From NCBI GenBank assembly GCA_003484785.1, contig DNAD01000214.1, forward strand, positions 6,422 through 13,579: a stretch of DNA of 7,158 nucleotides, in the 5' to 3' direction. How positions within the stretch are numbered: the stretch's first letter is position 1; each line of letters starts with the position of its first letter. The notes under the pieces were generated by a model that was given only the letters and a program-made list of their open reading frames with translations, was not told the DNA's origin and made no database searches. This document shows positions 1-6,162 of the stretch, one piece after another. This stretch comes from Lachnospiraceae bacterium. Its GTDB lineage: Bacteria > Bacillota > Clostridia > Lachnospirales > Lachnospiraceae. A program made the position numbers and the translations under genes.

Positions 1-101
1 GCCATAAGTTGTGGCCCGTAATCGCGCAGCAAGTGCGCGATTCGGCTGTGAATAGTAACATCGTATCCAAAAGTCAATGGCAAACTGTTATCATTGTACA
101 T
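1..101 (-). CDS. Possible 5' end of an unidentified gene, cut by the window edge
   Basis: A 33-codon frame opens with ATG at 101-99 and runs without a stop off the left edge. The peptide begins MYNDNSLPLTFGYDV and continues with a helix-like stretch, SRIAHLLRDYGPQLM. A GGGGA motif lies six bases before the ATG and could serve as a modest ribosome binding site. I do not recognise the family. Against it: the codons (TTG, CAA, CCA, GGA, ATT) differ from the CTT/CTG/CAG-rich usage of the minus-strand genes, a second minus-strand frame is also open over most of the same stretch, and part of it is a perfect palindrome (20-42). Such a short open run can arise by chance. If real, it is divergent from the cold-shock gene and shares its upstream region. 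Confidence 0.25.
   Translation of the reverse strand, partial: MYNDNSLPLTFGYDVTIHSRIAHLLRDYGPQLM
20..42. repeat. Perfect 9-bp inverted repeat (hairpin)
   Basis: AATCGCGCA at 20-28 and TGCGCGATT at 34-42 are exact reverse complements around a five-base GCAAG spacer. The stem is GC-rich and would be stable in RNA of either strand. Neither side carries a T-tract, so it does not look like an intrinsic terminator. It could be an intergenic palindrome, part of a dispersed repeat, a protein-binding site, or by chance part of the possible coding frame over it. Confidence 0.6.
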
Positions 102-157
102 TAAATATCCCCATAATGCAAACCGCACGGCCAAAAGACTGTAACAGGTAACACCAG

Positions 158-189
158 ATGTAAATTAGTTCGATCTAATCACTTTACAT
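158..189. promoter_or_regulatory. Imperfect inverted repeat overlapping the csp -35 box (candidate operator)
   Basis: ATGTAAA at 158-164 is matched in reverse complement by TTTACAT at 183-189. Nested inside is ATTAG (164-168) against CTAAT (175-179), with TCGA at the centre. The right outer arm covers the TTTACA -35 hexamer, so a protein bound here would compete with RNA polymerase. The arms are not equally spaced (four extra bases on the right), which weakens the case for one dimer site; chance is possible in AT-rich DNA. Confidence 0.3.
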
Positions 190-211
190 TTACTTTTTTG
201 TGTGCTACTAT
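183..211 (+). promoter_or_regulatory. SigA-type promoter of the cold-shock gene, with extended -10
   Basis: TTTACA (183-188) and TACTAT (206-211) are separated by exactly 17 bases. TG at 203-204, one base before the -10, gives an extended -10 element. Transcription would begin near 217-219, leaving a leader of about 38 bases. That is too short for the long cold-sensing leader seen in E. coli cspA. Confidence 0.75.
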
Positions 212-255
212 GTATGGGATGCTATTAATCAATACAATTTCGGAGGTTTCGCAAA

Positions 256-456
256 ATGAAGGGTAAAGTTAAGTGGTTCAATAATCAGAAGGGCTATGGT
301 TTCATTTCTGATGATGAAAGCGGGCAGGATGTTTTCGTTCATTATTCAGGGCTTAATATGGAAGGCTTCAAGTCTCTCGATGAGGGTCAGGAAGTTGAGT
401 ATGATATAGTTCAGGGCGAAAAGGGACCGCAGGCTACTAATGTTACAAAGTTATGA
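256..456 (+). CDS. csp: Cold-shock protein, CspA family (single cold-shock domain)
   Basis: This 66-residue protein is a complete single cold-shock domain of the usual length. These small five-stranded OB-fold proteins bind single-stranded RNA and DNA in the cytoplasm, melt mRNA secondary structure, and can act as antiterminators. The start [17 protein letters not shown] holds the RNP1 motif (KGYGFI, residues 12-17). RNP2 follows as VFVHY (26-30), with Tyr in place of the more common Phe at the end. The C-terminus, PQATNVTKL, is typical. GGAGG at 242-246, nine bases before ATG, fixes the start. The gene is transcribed alone from the promoter at 183-211 and converges on the HD-GYP gene. Its AT-richer codons fit a highly expressed small gene or a composition different from the neighbouring operon. 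Whether it is cold-induced or constitutive cannot be told, nor which paralogue it is. Confidence 0.97.
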   Translation: MKGKVKWFNNQKGYGFISDDESGQDVFVHYSGLNMEGFKSLDEGQEVEYDIVQGEKGPQATNVTKL

Positions 457-489
457 TCGCATAACATCTTCTATATATCATGAATCATG

Positions 490-533
490 AAAAAGAAATG
501 ATCCGGTCTAAAAACAGGCCGGATCATTTCTTA
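490..533. terminator. Bidirectional intrinsic terminator between converging genes
   Basis: Bases 493-506 and 519-532 form a perfect 14-bp stem, extended by three further pairs (one G-T wobble) to a six-base loop at 510-515. Read on the minus strand it lies eight bases after the TAA of the HD-GYP gene and is followed by TTTTT (494-490), so it should end the five-gene operon. Read on the plus strand it lies about 36 bases after the cold-shock stop and is followed by a poorer tract, TTATGCTGTTTT, so it is probably a weaker terminator in that direction. Confidence 0.88.
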
Positions 534-540
534 TGCTGTT

Positions 541-1698
541 TTAAATCCCATTCCACTGTGAGGTCATCTGCTGGGACTGGCGCATCAGGCTCTGTGCCTG
601 ATTCTGCTGTATTGCCTGCTGCATCAACTGCTTCTGCATCTGCATCTGGGTATCGTAGAAAACCATGTGCAGCCTTGAAAAGCTGTTTACCACAGTAGGA
701 TCAAACTGGGTACCGGAGCCCTGCATGATGATATTATAGGCCTGCTCATGGCCCATGGTCTGCTTGTAGGACCTCTTGGCGGTAACGGCGTCATAAACAT
801 CGGCAACCGCCAGCACCCTTGCAAGGAACGGAATATTATAACCCGAAAGCTTGTCGGGATAGCCGTTTCCGTCAAACCTCTCGTGATGGTATCTTGCCAT
901 CTGGTACATATAGATCACGAACTTGTTGTCGGGCAGCAGATATGAATATTTCTGAATAGCGTCCGCCGCGTAGATCGGATGATTCTTCATGGCCTGGAAT
1001 TCCTCGTCCGTATATTTTCCCTCCTTCATGAGCACGCTGTCCGGAACACCCATCTTTCCCATGTCATGAAGCTGTGCGGAGAGAACGATTATCTCATAGT
1101 CCTCCTTCGGAACTCCGTAATTCACCCCGCTCATGAGCAGATCCTGCAGGAGTATCCCCATATAACGCGACACAGAAACGCAGTGAGTCCCGGTAAAGCC
1201 GTCCTTCTTGGAGAGAAGGTCGGTTATCATTCCTATCAGAAAATATTCAAGCCTTAAGGAATTCTGTGCATGAAAGCTGACGTTCTGCTGAAGCTGCGTC
1301 ACATAGTTGTTCAGCTGCTTTTTATTCCCGCTGCTCTCCACCTGCACATCTATCTTATGCTTAAGGATCACACTGTTGATAGGCTTGTAGGCAAAGTCAC
1401 AGACTCCCAGTCTGTAGCCCTCAAGCTCCGTAGATTCATCTCTCCCGGCTGTAAGGAGCATTACCGGGATCTCCTTATATTTTGGATTCGTTTTCAGGCT
1501 GTTTATAAAAGCAAAGCCTCCGCCTACCTGAAGCTCCAGATCCACCACGATCAGATCCGGGACGACCGTGGCCATGGACAGTCTTCCCAGAGCCTGCTTG
1601 GCCGAATTCATGGTAAGCACGTTATAGCTTTTATCCAGTGCCTTCTGCATTACCCTGAGCTCGATATCACTTGAATCCACAATCATTACCGTAGCCAT
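541..1698 (-). CDS. Response regulator with HD-GYP domain (predicted cyclic di-GMP phosphodiesterase)
   Basis: The 385-residue protein has a receiver domain (about 2-120), a linker helix (125-155) and an HD-GYP domain (about 155-345). Receiver landmarks are phospho-acceptor D53 (VVDLEL), T83 and K105 (YKP). HD-GYP landmarks are H172, the HD pair H211-D212 in HDMGKMGVPD, H240, H271-H272, GYP at 279-281, D300, and FDP at 332-334. Such domains normally hydrolyse c-di-GMP to pGpG or GMP at a di- or trinuclear metal centre, and the metal ligands look intact. Two oddities: the usual Asp-Asp acidic pair is D8-S9, and residues 351-385 form a tail with 14 Gln and 5 Met. The ATG lies inside the end of hisA (13-base overlap) with GGAGG seven bases upstream, so translation is probably coupled. 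It is the last gene of the operon. No sensor kinase is in the window, and its input and target process are unknown. Confidence 0.93.
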   Translation of the reverse strand: MATVMIVDSSDIELRVMQKALDKSYNVLTMNSAKQALGRLSMATVVPDLIVVDLELQVGGGFAFINSLKTNPKYKEIPVMLLTAGRDESTELEGYRLGVCDFAYKPINSVILKHKIDVQVESSGNKKQLNNYVTQLQQNVSFHAQNSLRLEYFLIGMITDLLSKKDGFTGTHCVSVSRYMGILLQDLLMSGVNYGVPKEDYEIIVLSAQLHDMGKMGVPDSVLMKEGKYTDEEFQAMKNHPIYAADAIQKYSYLLPDNKFVIYMYQMARYHHERFDGNGYPDKLSGYNIPFLARVLAVADVYDAVTAKRSYKQTMGHEQAYNIIMQGSGTQFDPTVVNSFSRLHMVFYDTQMQMQKQLMQQAIQQNQAQSLMRQSQQMTSQWNGI

Positions 1699-2450
1699 TC
1701 AACTACCTCCGTAAGCTCAAGAGAGCCCCCAAAAATTTTAAGAGCGCTTCCGACGGTAAAATCAAGACCGCCCGCTTCCTTTATGACCTCAACATCCTCC
1801 CTGCGGGAGATGCCTCCCGCATAGGTTATGGTAAATGGCAGCGGTGACAAAAGCTCCACAAGCCTTTTGTCAAGCCCGGCCTTTTTTCCTTCCACGTCCA
1901 CCCCGTGGACCAGAAACTCGTCACAATACTGCCCGAGGCGCTCAAACAGTGCTTCCTCAACTATCTCCTCAGTAAAGCGCTGCCATCTGTCGCAAACCAC
2001 ATAATATCTTTCGTCCCGGAGCCTGCAGCTTAAGTCAAGGACCACATGCTCCTTTCCCACGGCATCGCACAGCGCTTCCAGCCTGTCTTTTCTCAGCCTG
2101 CCGTCCTCAAAGATATACGAGGTCACGATCACGTGAGAGGCGCCCTCCTTAATGAAGAAGCCGGCGTTTTCCGCGTTTACCCCGCCTCCTGCCTGCATTC
2201 CTCCCCGAAAGGCATTCAGAGCCTTTACGGCCTCTTTCTTTCCCGCCTCGTATTCGGGGGTTCCTGACCTGTTTAAGATAGCGATGTGCCCCCCGTAAAG
2301 CCCCAGCTTCTTATAGAGCCCCGCGTAATATGCAGCATCCTTATCCGAGACGAAATTGTCGGCAACTGATTCCTTTCCGTCCCTTATGCTGCTTCCCACT
2401 ATCTGCTTGACAGCACCGTTATGTATATCTATACAGGGCCGAAATCTCAA
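1686..2450 (-). CDS. hisA: HisA, ProFAR isomerase, eukaryotic (HIS6) type
   Basis: This 254-residue TIM barrel should catalyse the fourth step of histidine synthesis, the Amadori isomerisation of ProFAR to PRFAR. The sequence follows yeast HIS6 rather than common bacterial HisA: CIDIHNGAVKQIVG at the N-terminus, NFVSDKDAAYYAGLYKK, VIVTSYIF, VVLDLSCR, DEFLVHGVDVEG, YAGGIS and GSALKIFGG. Predicted catalytic acids are D8 and D139. Phosphate-binding turns are AGGG (87-90), AGG (211-213) and GSALKIFGG (235-242). No active-site residue appears lost, so it is probably functional. It starts at TTG, two bases after the fbp stop, behind an AAGGGGG ribosome binding site, and overlaps the next gene by 13 bases. 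No other his gene is in the window, so it stands apart from any his operon. Base composition resembles its neighbours, so if acquired by transfer it has had time to ameliorate. Confidence 0.92.
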   Translation of the reverse strand: MRFRPCIDIHNGAVKQIVGSSIRDGKESVADNFVSDKDAAYYAGLYKKLGLYGGHIAILNRSGTPEYEAGKKEAVKALNAFRGGMQAGGGVNAENAGFFIKEGASHVIVTSYIFEDGRLRKDRLEALCDAVGKEHVVLDLSCRLRDERYYVVCDRWQRFTEEIVEEALFERLGQYCDEFLVHGVDVEGKKAGLDKRLVELLSPLPFTITYAGGISRREDVEVIKEAGGLDFTVGSALKIFGGSLELTEVVEWLR

Positions 2451-2452
2451 GG

Positions 2453-4408
2453 CTATACCCCCTTTTCAACAAGACTTCCGTCCTTGTAGGCCTTAAGCAG
2501 CTTTTCCAGCTGGGATATGGTATCCCTGATCTCATAGCCCGTATCGGTATCAGCTACCCTGAGCCTTATTGAAGAGGTCTCGACGATAAAGGCATCCGAG
2601 TAGATATCGGTCTCGTTAAGGATGGCCGATTCCTTCGACTCAAAGGGCTCGTGAGCGGCAAGCCAGAGTCCGTGGGAATTAAACACCAGGGTATACCCGG
2701 CTATTCCTGTCTTTCCCTGGTAGGCCTTTGAAAAGCCTCCGTCTATTATCATGAGCTTTCCGCCGCATCTTACCGGGCTTTCTCCCTTTTTCTGCTCAAC
2801 CGGCACATGACCGTTTACGATATGGGAGAACCTCTCATCCAGGCCGAACTCCTTCAGTATCCTGGTTATGGTAGCCTCATCGTCCAGAAGCTCATAGTAT
2901 TTATTCTTTTTTTCCTTATGGGTGGCCTTATCCGCTATAAAATAACGTTCAAAGGTGGTCATCCTCTCCTTCCCGAAAACCGGAGAGTTGGGCCCCGCCC
3001 AGATATAGTAGATGATATCCTGACCCTTCAGCCTCTCCCCGGGTATCGTGGAATAATACCCCTTCCTGGCGTAGTTTTCCAGAATATCATAAAGAGCCTT
3101 TCCGCTGTACTCGGAATCAAAGATCTTTACCCTGCTGAAATTTCCTTCCGAGTCAAGGGGAACGCAGCCGTGATAGAGAAGGTTTGAATTATATACCTTA
3201 TAGAGGCTTCCCTTTGAAAACAGAAAACGGACATGCTTCTGAAGCTTTTCGCAGTTTGTAAAGGCATGCACCAGCCTTTCAACCACCTGCTCCTCCTCGG
3301 CACTCAGCGTATAGGGATCATCCGGATCCACGGTGGGCAGCTCCACATCCGTCATCTCATACTCTTTTCCGTAGAGCTTTACCGTCCCTTTTGAGAAATC
3401 GATCTTATCAAGCAGCAGCCTGTCATCCATACCGAAGAAGGGATTGCGCTTAATGCACTGCCCCTCCAGCTTAAACTGGATCACCGCGATAGCCTTGTGT
3501 ATCCTTGTATCCAGCTCAAGGTCCTTGGTATTGTAGTCGTTATTGTAGGATATCATGAAGGGCCCGCAGTTCACATCCTTATAGGTATTAAGAGCAAAGG
3601 TTGCAAGAGGCACCAGATTGATGCCGTAGCCCTCCTCAAGGGTATCAAGACTCCCGTATCTGGCAGCTATCCTTAAGACCGTAGCTATACAGGCCCTGTG
3701 TCCCGCCGCTGCCCCCATCCAGAGGATATCGTGATTTCCCCACTGAATATCCACGGAATGGTGCCCGATAAGGGTGTCCATAACTATATGGGGGCCCGGT
3801 CCCCTGTCAAAAACATCCCCTATTATGTGAAGATGATCGATGACAAGCCTCCGGATAAGATCGCACAGAGCCTTTATAAATTCCGGAGCCCTTTCGATCC
3901 TTATGATGGTATGGATTATCTCGTTATAATAGGCTTCCTTATCCTCAACCTCCACCTTTTCGGTTATAAGCTCCTCGATCACATAGGCGAAATCCTTCGG
4001 AAGAGCTTTTCTCACCTTGGAACGGGTATATTTGGATGCCGCTCTCTTGGTTATCTGTACCAGCCTGTGAAGGGTGATCTTATACCAGTCCTTGAGATTA
4101 TCCTCACTCTTTTTTATTATTTCCAGCTTTTCCTTCGGATAATAGATAAGAGTCGCAAGGCTTTTCTTATCCTTTATGCTCAGGGTGTTACCGAATTCCT
4201 CGTCGATCTTTCTCTTGATGGAGCCGGAACCGTTATTGAGGACATGGATGAACTGCTCATATTCCCCGTGGATGTCCGTCATAAAATGCTCGGTAGGCTT
4301 GGGCAGATTAAGAATGGACTGAAGATTGATGATCTCCGTGGAGGCCGATGCAATGGTGGGATACTGCCCCGCAAGTATCTTAAGATAAGTCAGCTCCATA
4401 TCATCCAT
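2453..4408 (-). CDS. fbp: Fructose-1,6-bisphosphatase, class III
   Basis: The 651-residue enzyme removes the 1-phosphate of fructose-1,6-bisphosphate to give fructose-6-phosphate, the gluconeogenic step opposite phosphofructokinase. Class III is the Firmicute form (B. subtilis Fbp, about 670 residues) with a calcineurin-like metallophosphatase core, unrelated to the class I and II enzymes. Metal-site motifs are intact: TDIHGEY (44-50), GDVFDRGPGP (197-206), WGNHD (223-227), and the later His motifs LYHGCVP (411-417) and NGHVPV (532-537), then IIDGGFSKAYQ (554-564). Roughly 230-410 is the family insert between the metal motifs. The start ATG has GGGAGG nine bases upstream; a second Met at residue 4 is too far from it. 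It follows dapB by 40 bases with no terminator and precedes hisA by two. The B. subtilis homologue is activated by phosphoenolpyruvate; whether this one is cannot be read here. Confidence 0.97.
   Translation of the reverse strand: MDDMELTYLKILAGQYPTIASASTEIINLQSILNLPKPTEHFMTDIHGEYEQFIHVLNNGSGSIKRKIDEEFGNTLSIKDKKSLATLIYYPKEKLEIIKKSEDNLKDWYKITLHRLVQITKRAASKYTRSKVRKALPKDFAYVIEELITEKVEVEDKEAYYNEIIHTIIRIERAPEFIKALCDLIRRLVIDHLHIIGDVFDRGPGPHIVMDTLIGHHSVDIQWGNHDILWMGAAAGHRACIATVLRIAARYGSLDTLEEGYGINLVPLATFALNTYKDVNCGPFMISYNNDYNTKDLELDTRIHKAIAVIQFKLEGQCIKRNPFFGMDDRLLLDKIDFSKGTVKLYGKEYEMTDVELPTVDPDDPYTLSAEEEQVVERLVHAFTNCEKLQKHVRFLFSKGSLYKVYNSNLLYHGCVPLDSEGNFSRVKIFDSEYSGKALYDILENYARKGYYSTIPGERLKGQDIIYYIWAGPNSPVFGKERMTTFERYFIADKATHKEKKNKYYELLDDEATITRILKEFGLDERFSHIVNGHVPVEQKKGESPVRCGGKLMIIDGGFSKAYQGKTGIAGYTLVFNSHGLWLAAHEPFESKESAILNETDIYSDAFIVETSSIRLRVADTDTGYEIRDTISQLEKLLKAYKDGSLVEKGV
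2458..2464 (-). promoter_or_regulatory. Ribosome binding site fixing the TTG start of hisA
   Basis: On the minus strand AAGGGGG lies seven bases before TTG (2450-2448), inside the last codons of fbp. The TTG is placed exactly where the family's N-terminus (MxxxCIDxHNG) needs it, and no ATG is suitably positioned. Ribosomes finishing fbp at TAG (2455-2453) would reach the site directly, so translational coupling is likely. Confidence 0.7.
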
Positions 4409-4448
4409 CCGCTTATTCCTCCCTTATCCCCAAAATACTCATCCGGTA

Positions 4449-5204
4449 TCACCCTATAACATCAGACATCGAATAAAAACCGTTATCCCTACCTTTTAAA
4501 AACTTCGCCGCTGCCAGAGCCCCCTTCGCAAATATCGCTCTCGAATATGCTCTGTGGCTGAAGGTGATGACCTCGTCCTGTCCGGCAAAGATAACGTCAT
4601 GGTCTCCGACTATCGTACCGCCTCTGACCGCCGAAAAGCCTATTTCCTTATCGCTCCTCTTCTGCCTTACCCCGCTCCTGTCGTATACAAAATCAAGCTC
4701 TCCGCCAAGAGCCTCATTCACGGTATCGCCCAATGCGATGGCAGTGCCGCTGGGAGCATCCAGCTTCATCCTGTGATGCTTCTCAACTATCTCAACATCA
4801 AAGCCCGACTCATACAATACCCTGCTCACCTGGGAAAGCGCCTTCTGAAGGACATTGATCCCGAGGGACATGTTTGCGGACTTTAAAACCGCGGTCTTTT
4901 CCGAGGCCGCGTCAAGCCCGGCCAGATCCTCCTCCGATAACCCGGTGGTGCATTCGACCAGCGGGATCCTTCTTTCTGCGCAATAATCTATAACCTTTCC
5001 CACCGCCGAGGCGTTTCCGAAATCGATCACGACATCGGCCTTTACGCTTACTTCAGTTATATCCGTAAATACCGGAAAGTCAGACTGCTGCCCGCCGGCT
5101 ATGTCGACCCCCGCGATTATCTTTATATCGGGATCCTCTGCAGCAAGGCCGGTGATCATCCTTCCCATTCTTCCGTTGCAGCCGTGCAATATTATGTTAA
5201 CCAT
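4449..5204 (-). CDS. dapB: 4-hydroxy-tetrahydrodipicolinate reductase
   Basis: This 251-residue cytoplasmic enzyme reduces the DapA product to tetrahydrodipicolinate with NADH or NADPH, the second committed step towards diaminopimelate and lysine. The N-terminal Rossmann motif is HGCNGRMG (7-14), and D34 closes the second strand, where an acidic residue allows NADH binding. The signature EKHHRMKLDAPSGTA spans 141-155. H143 and K147 match the E. coli catalytic H159 and K163, and the PSGTA loop binds substrate. IGFSAVRGG (188-196), VGDHDV and the helix after FSHRAYSR are also typical. It is a little shorter than E. coli DapB (273), as usual for Clostridia. Its ATG lies one base after the dapA stop (TAA-A-ATG) with only a weak GGGGTG upstream, so it probably depends on translational coupling to dapA. 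The two genes together make the assignment secure. Confidence 0.98.
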   Translation of the reverse strand: MVNIILHGCNGRMGRMITGLAAEDPDIKIIAGVDIAGGQQSDFPVFTDITEVSVKADVVIDFGNASAVGKVIDYCAERRIPLVECTTGLSEEDLAGLDAASEKTAVLKSANMSLGINVLQKALSQVSRVLYESGFDVEIVEKHHRMKLDAPSGTAIALGDTVNEALGGELDFVYDRSGVRQKRSDKEIGFSAVRGGTIVGDHDVIFAGQDEVITFSHRAYSRAIFAKGALAAAKFLKGRDNGFYSMSDVIG

Positions 5205-5205
5205 T

Positions 5206-6090
5206 TTACAGCACCCCGTATTCCTGCATCGCCTTCTTAAGCAGCTCGGTATGCTCCGGCTCTATCTCGCAGAGAGGCTGTCTGAGAACTCCGCTGTCTC
5301 TCCCCTGAAGCTCCATGGCCTTTTTAACAGGCATGGGGTTTACCTCGCAGAAAAGAGCATTGCACAGCGGTATCGCCTTAAGCTGAAGCTCCATGCTCTT
5401 CTTGGGATCTCCCTCAAGAAAGCTTGCGGCGATATCGTGGGTCTGTTTCGGCGCGATATTGGAAAGAACAGAGATAACCCCTATGCCTCCGAGGGAGAGG
5501 ATCGGTGTTATTTCATCATCATTTCCGGAATAGAGCTCGATATTGCCGTCCGCAAGGTTCATAAGCTTCGCTATCTGGGAAATATTGCCGCTGGCCTCCT
5601 TGATACCGACGATATTGTCCACGTTCTTACAAAGGTATGCCGCGGTCTCCGGCGCGATATTAAGCCCTGTACGGCTTGGAACATTATACATTATTATAGG
5701 AAGCTTCGTCTTTGCGGCTATCGTCTCATAATGAGCCATAAGGCTCTTCTGGGTTGCCTTGTTATAATAAGGCGTAACAATAAGCAGGGCATCTGCACCG
5801 CATCTCTCTGCCTCCTCGGCGCGGAATACCGCCTCGCTCGTGCAGTTGGAGCCGGCACCGGCAACCACCGGGACTCTTCCCTTAACCACATCAACACAGT
5901 GCTTTGTGACCGCGGTATGCTCCTCATGGCTTAAGCACGCCGATTCTCCCGTTGTTCCGCATACAATGATGGAATCGGTTCCGCCCTCTATCTGATACTC
6001 TATCTGTTCCGTAAATCTGTCATAGTCAACAGAGCCATCCTTTTTAAACGGTGTGCAGATCGCCACCCCGGCTCCTTTGAAGATTGCCAT
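5206..6090 (-). CDS. dapA: 4-hydroxy-tetrahydrodipicolinate synthase
   Basis: The 294-residue class I aldolase (TIM barrel, usually a tetramer) condenses pyruvate with aspartate-4-semialdehyde, the first committed step of the diaminopimelate/lysine branch. The Schiff-base lysine is K164 in GIKEASGN. The proton-relay residues of E. coli T44, Y107 and Y133 correspond to T46 in GTTGES, Y109 in VTPYYNK and Y135 in YNVPSRTG; R140 is the carboxylate-binding arginine. Lysine-site residues of the feedback-sensitive E. coli enzyme (H53, H56, N80, E84, Y106) appear at H55, H58, N82, E86 and Y108, so lysine inhibition is predicted. The ATG at 6090 has GGGAGGG seven bases upstream. It is the first gene of the operon, about 65 bases behind the predicted promoter start. 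Related aldolases (NanA, KDG aldolases) share the fold, but the motifs and the adjacent dapB argue for DapA. Confidence 0.98.
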   Translation of the reverse strand: MAIFKGAGVAICTPFKKDGSVDYDRFTEQIEYQIEGGTDSIIVCGTTGESACLSHEEHTAVTKHCVDVVKGRVPVVAGAGSNCTSEAVFRAEEAERCGADALLIVTPYYNKATQKSLMAHYETIAAKTKLPIIMYNVPSRTGLNIAPETAAYLCKNVDNIVGIKEASGNISQIAKLMNLADGNIELYSGNDDEITPILSLGGIGVISVLSNIAPKQTHDIAASFLEGDPKKSMELQLKAIPLCNALFCEVNPMPVKKAMELQGRDSGVLRQPLCEIEPEHTELLKKAMQEYGVL

Positions 6091-6118
6091 ACTCTTACCC
6101 TCCCTTAAGCTTTAAACA

Positions 6119-6139
6119 TCAGCAGGCCGTTCCCGCTGA
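6119..6139 (-). other. Small hairpin in the dapA leader
   Basis: On the minus strand TCAGCGGG and CCTGCTGA can pair over eight positions (one G-U) around a five-base loop. On the plus strand that G-U pair becomes an A-C mismatch, so the structure suits the dapA transcript. It lies in the leader between the promoter and ribosome binding site, just after two T-runs (AACAGTTTTTT and AACGGTTTTT). No strong T-tract follows it, so it is not a clear terminator; it may be an RNA stability element or chance. Confidence 0.3.
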
Positions 6140-6162
6140 AAAACCGTTAAAAAACTGTTTCA

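Noticed and set aside
218..255. Long structured cold-responsive leader on the csp mRNA
   Set aside because: The predicted leader is only about 38 bases and shows no stable folding.
480..698. Short plus-strand open frame after the cold-shock gene
   Set aside because: It begins just before the terminator hairpin, runs through it and then lies antisense to the Gln-rich tail of the HD-GYP gene; its Ser/Ala-rich translation is what that repeat-like sequence gives in another frame.
2453..2463. Frameshift or sequencing error at the C-run near the fbp-hisA junction
   Set aside because: Both frames close and open properly: fbp ends in TAG and hisA starts at TTG with the expected N-terminus, so no error is needed.
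3698..4459. Long plus-strand open frame (253 codons) opposite fbp
   Set aside because: It is antisense to a fully conserved fbp sequence, has no ribosome binding site and no recognisable motif. It is open because the fbp codons rarely give antisense stops.
5101..5934. Plus-strand open frame (277 codons) opposite dapA and the end of dapB
   Set aside because: It spans two well-conserved genes on the other strand, lacks a ribosome binding site, and its translation shows no family signature.
6139..6160. Terminator for the fructokinase gene at the T-runs
   Set aside because: The only pairing is an AT-rich, mismatched stem (AAACAGTT against AACGGTTT) with little T-tract after it, and it lies at the predicted dapA transcript start.
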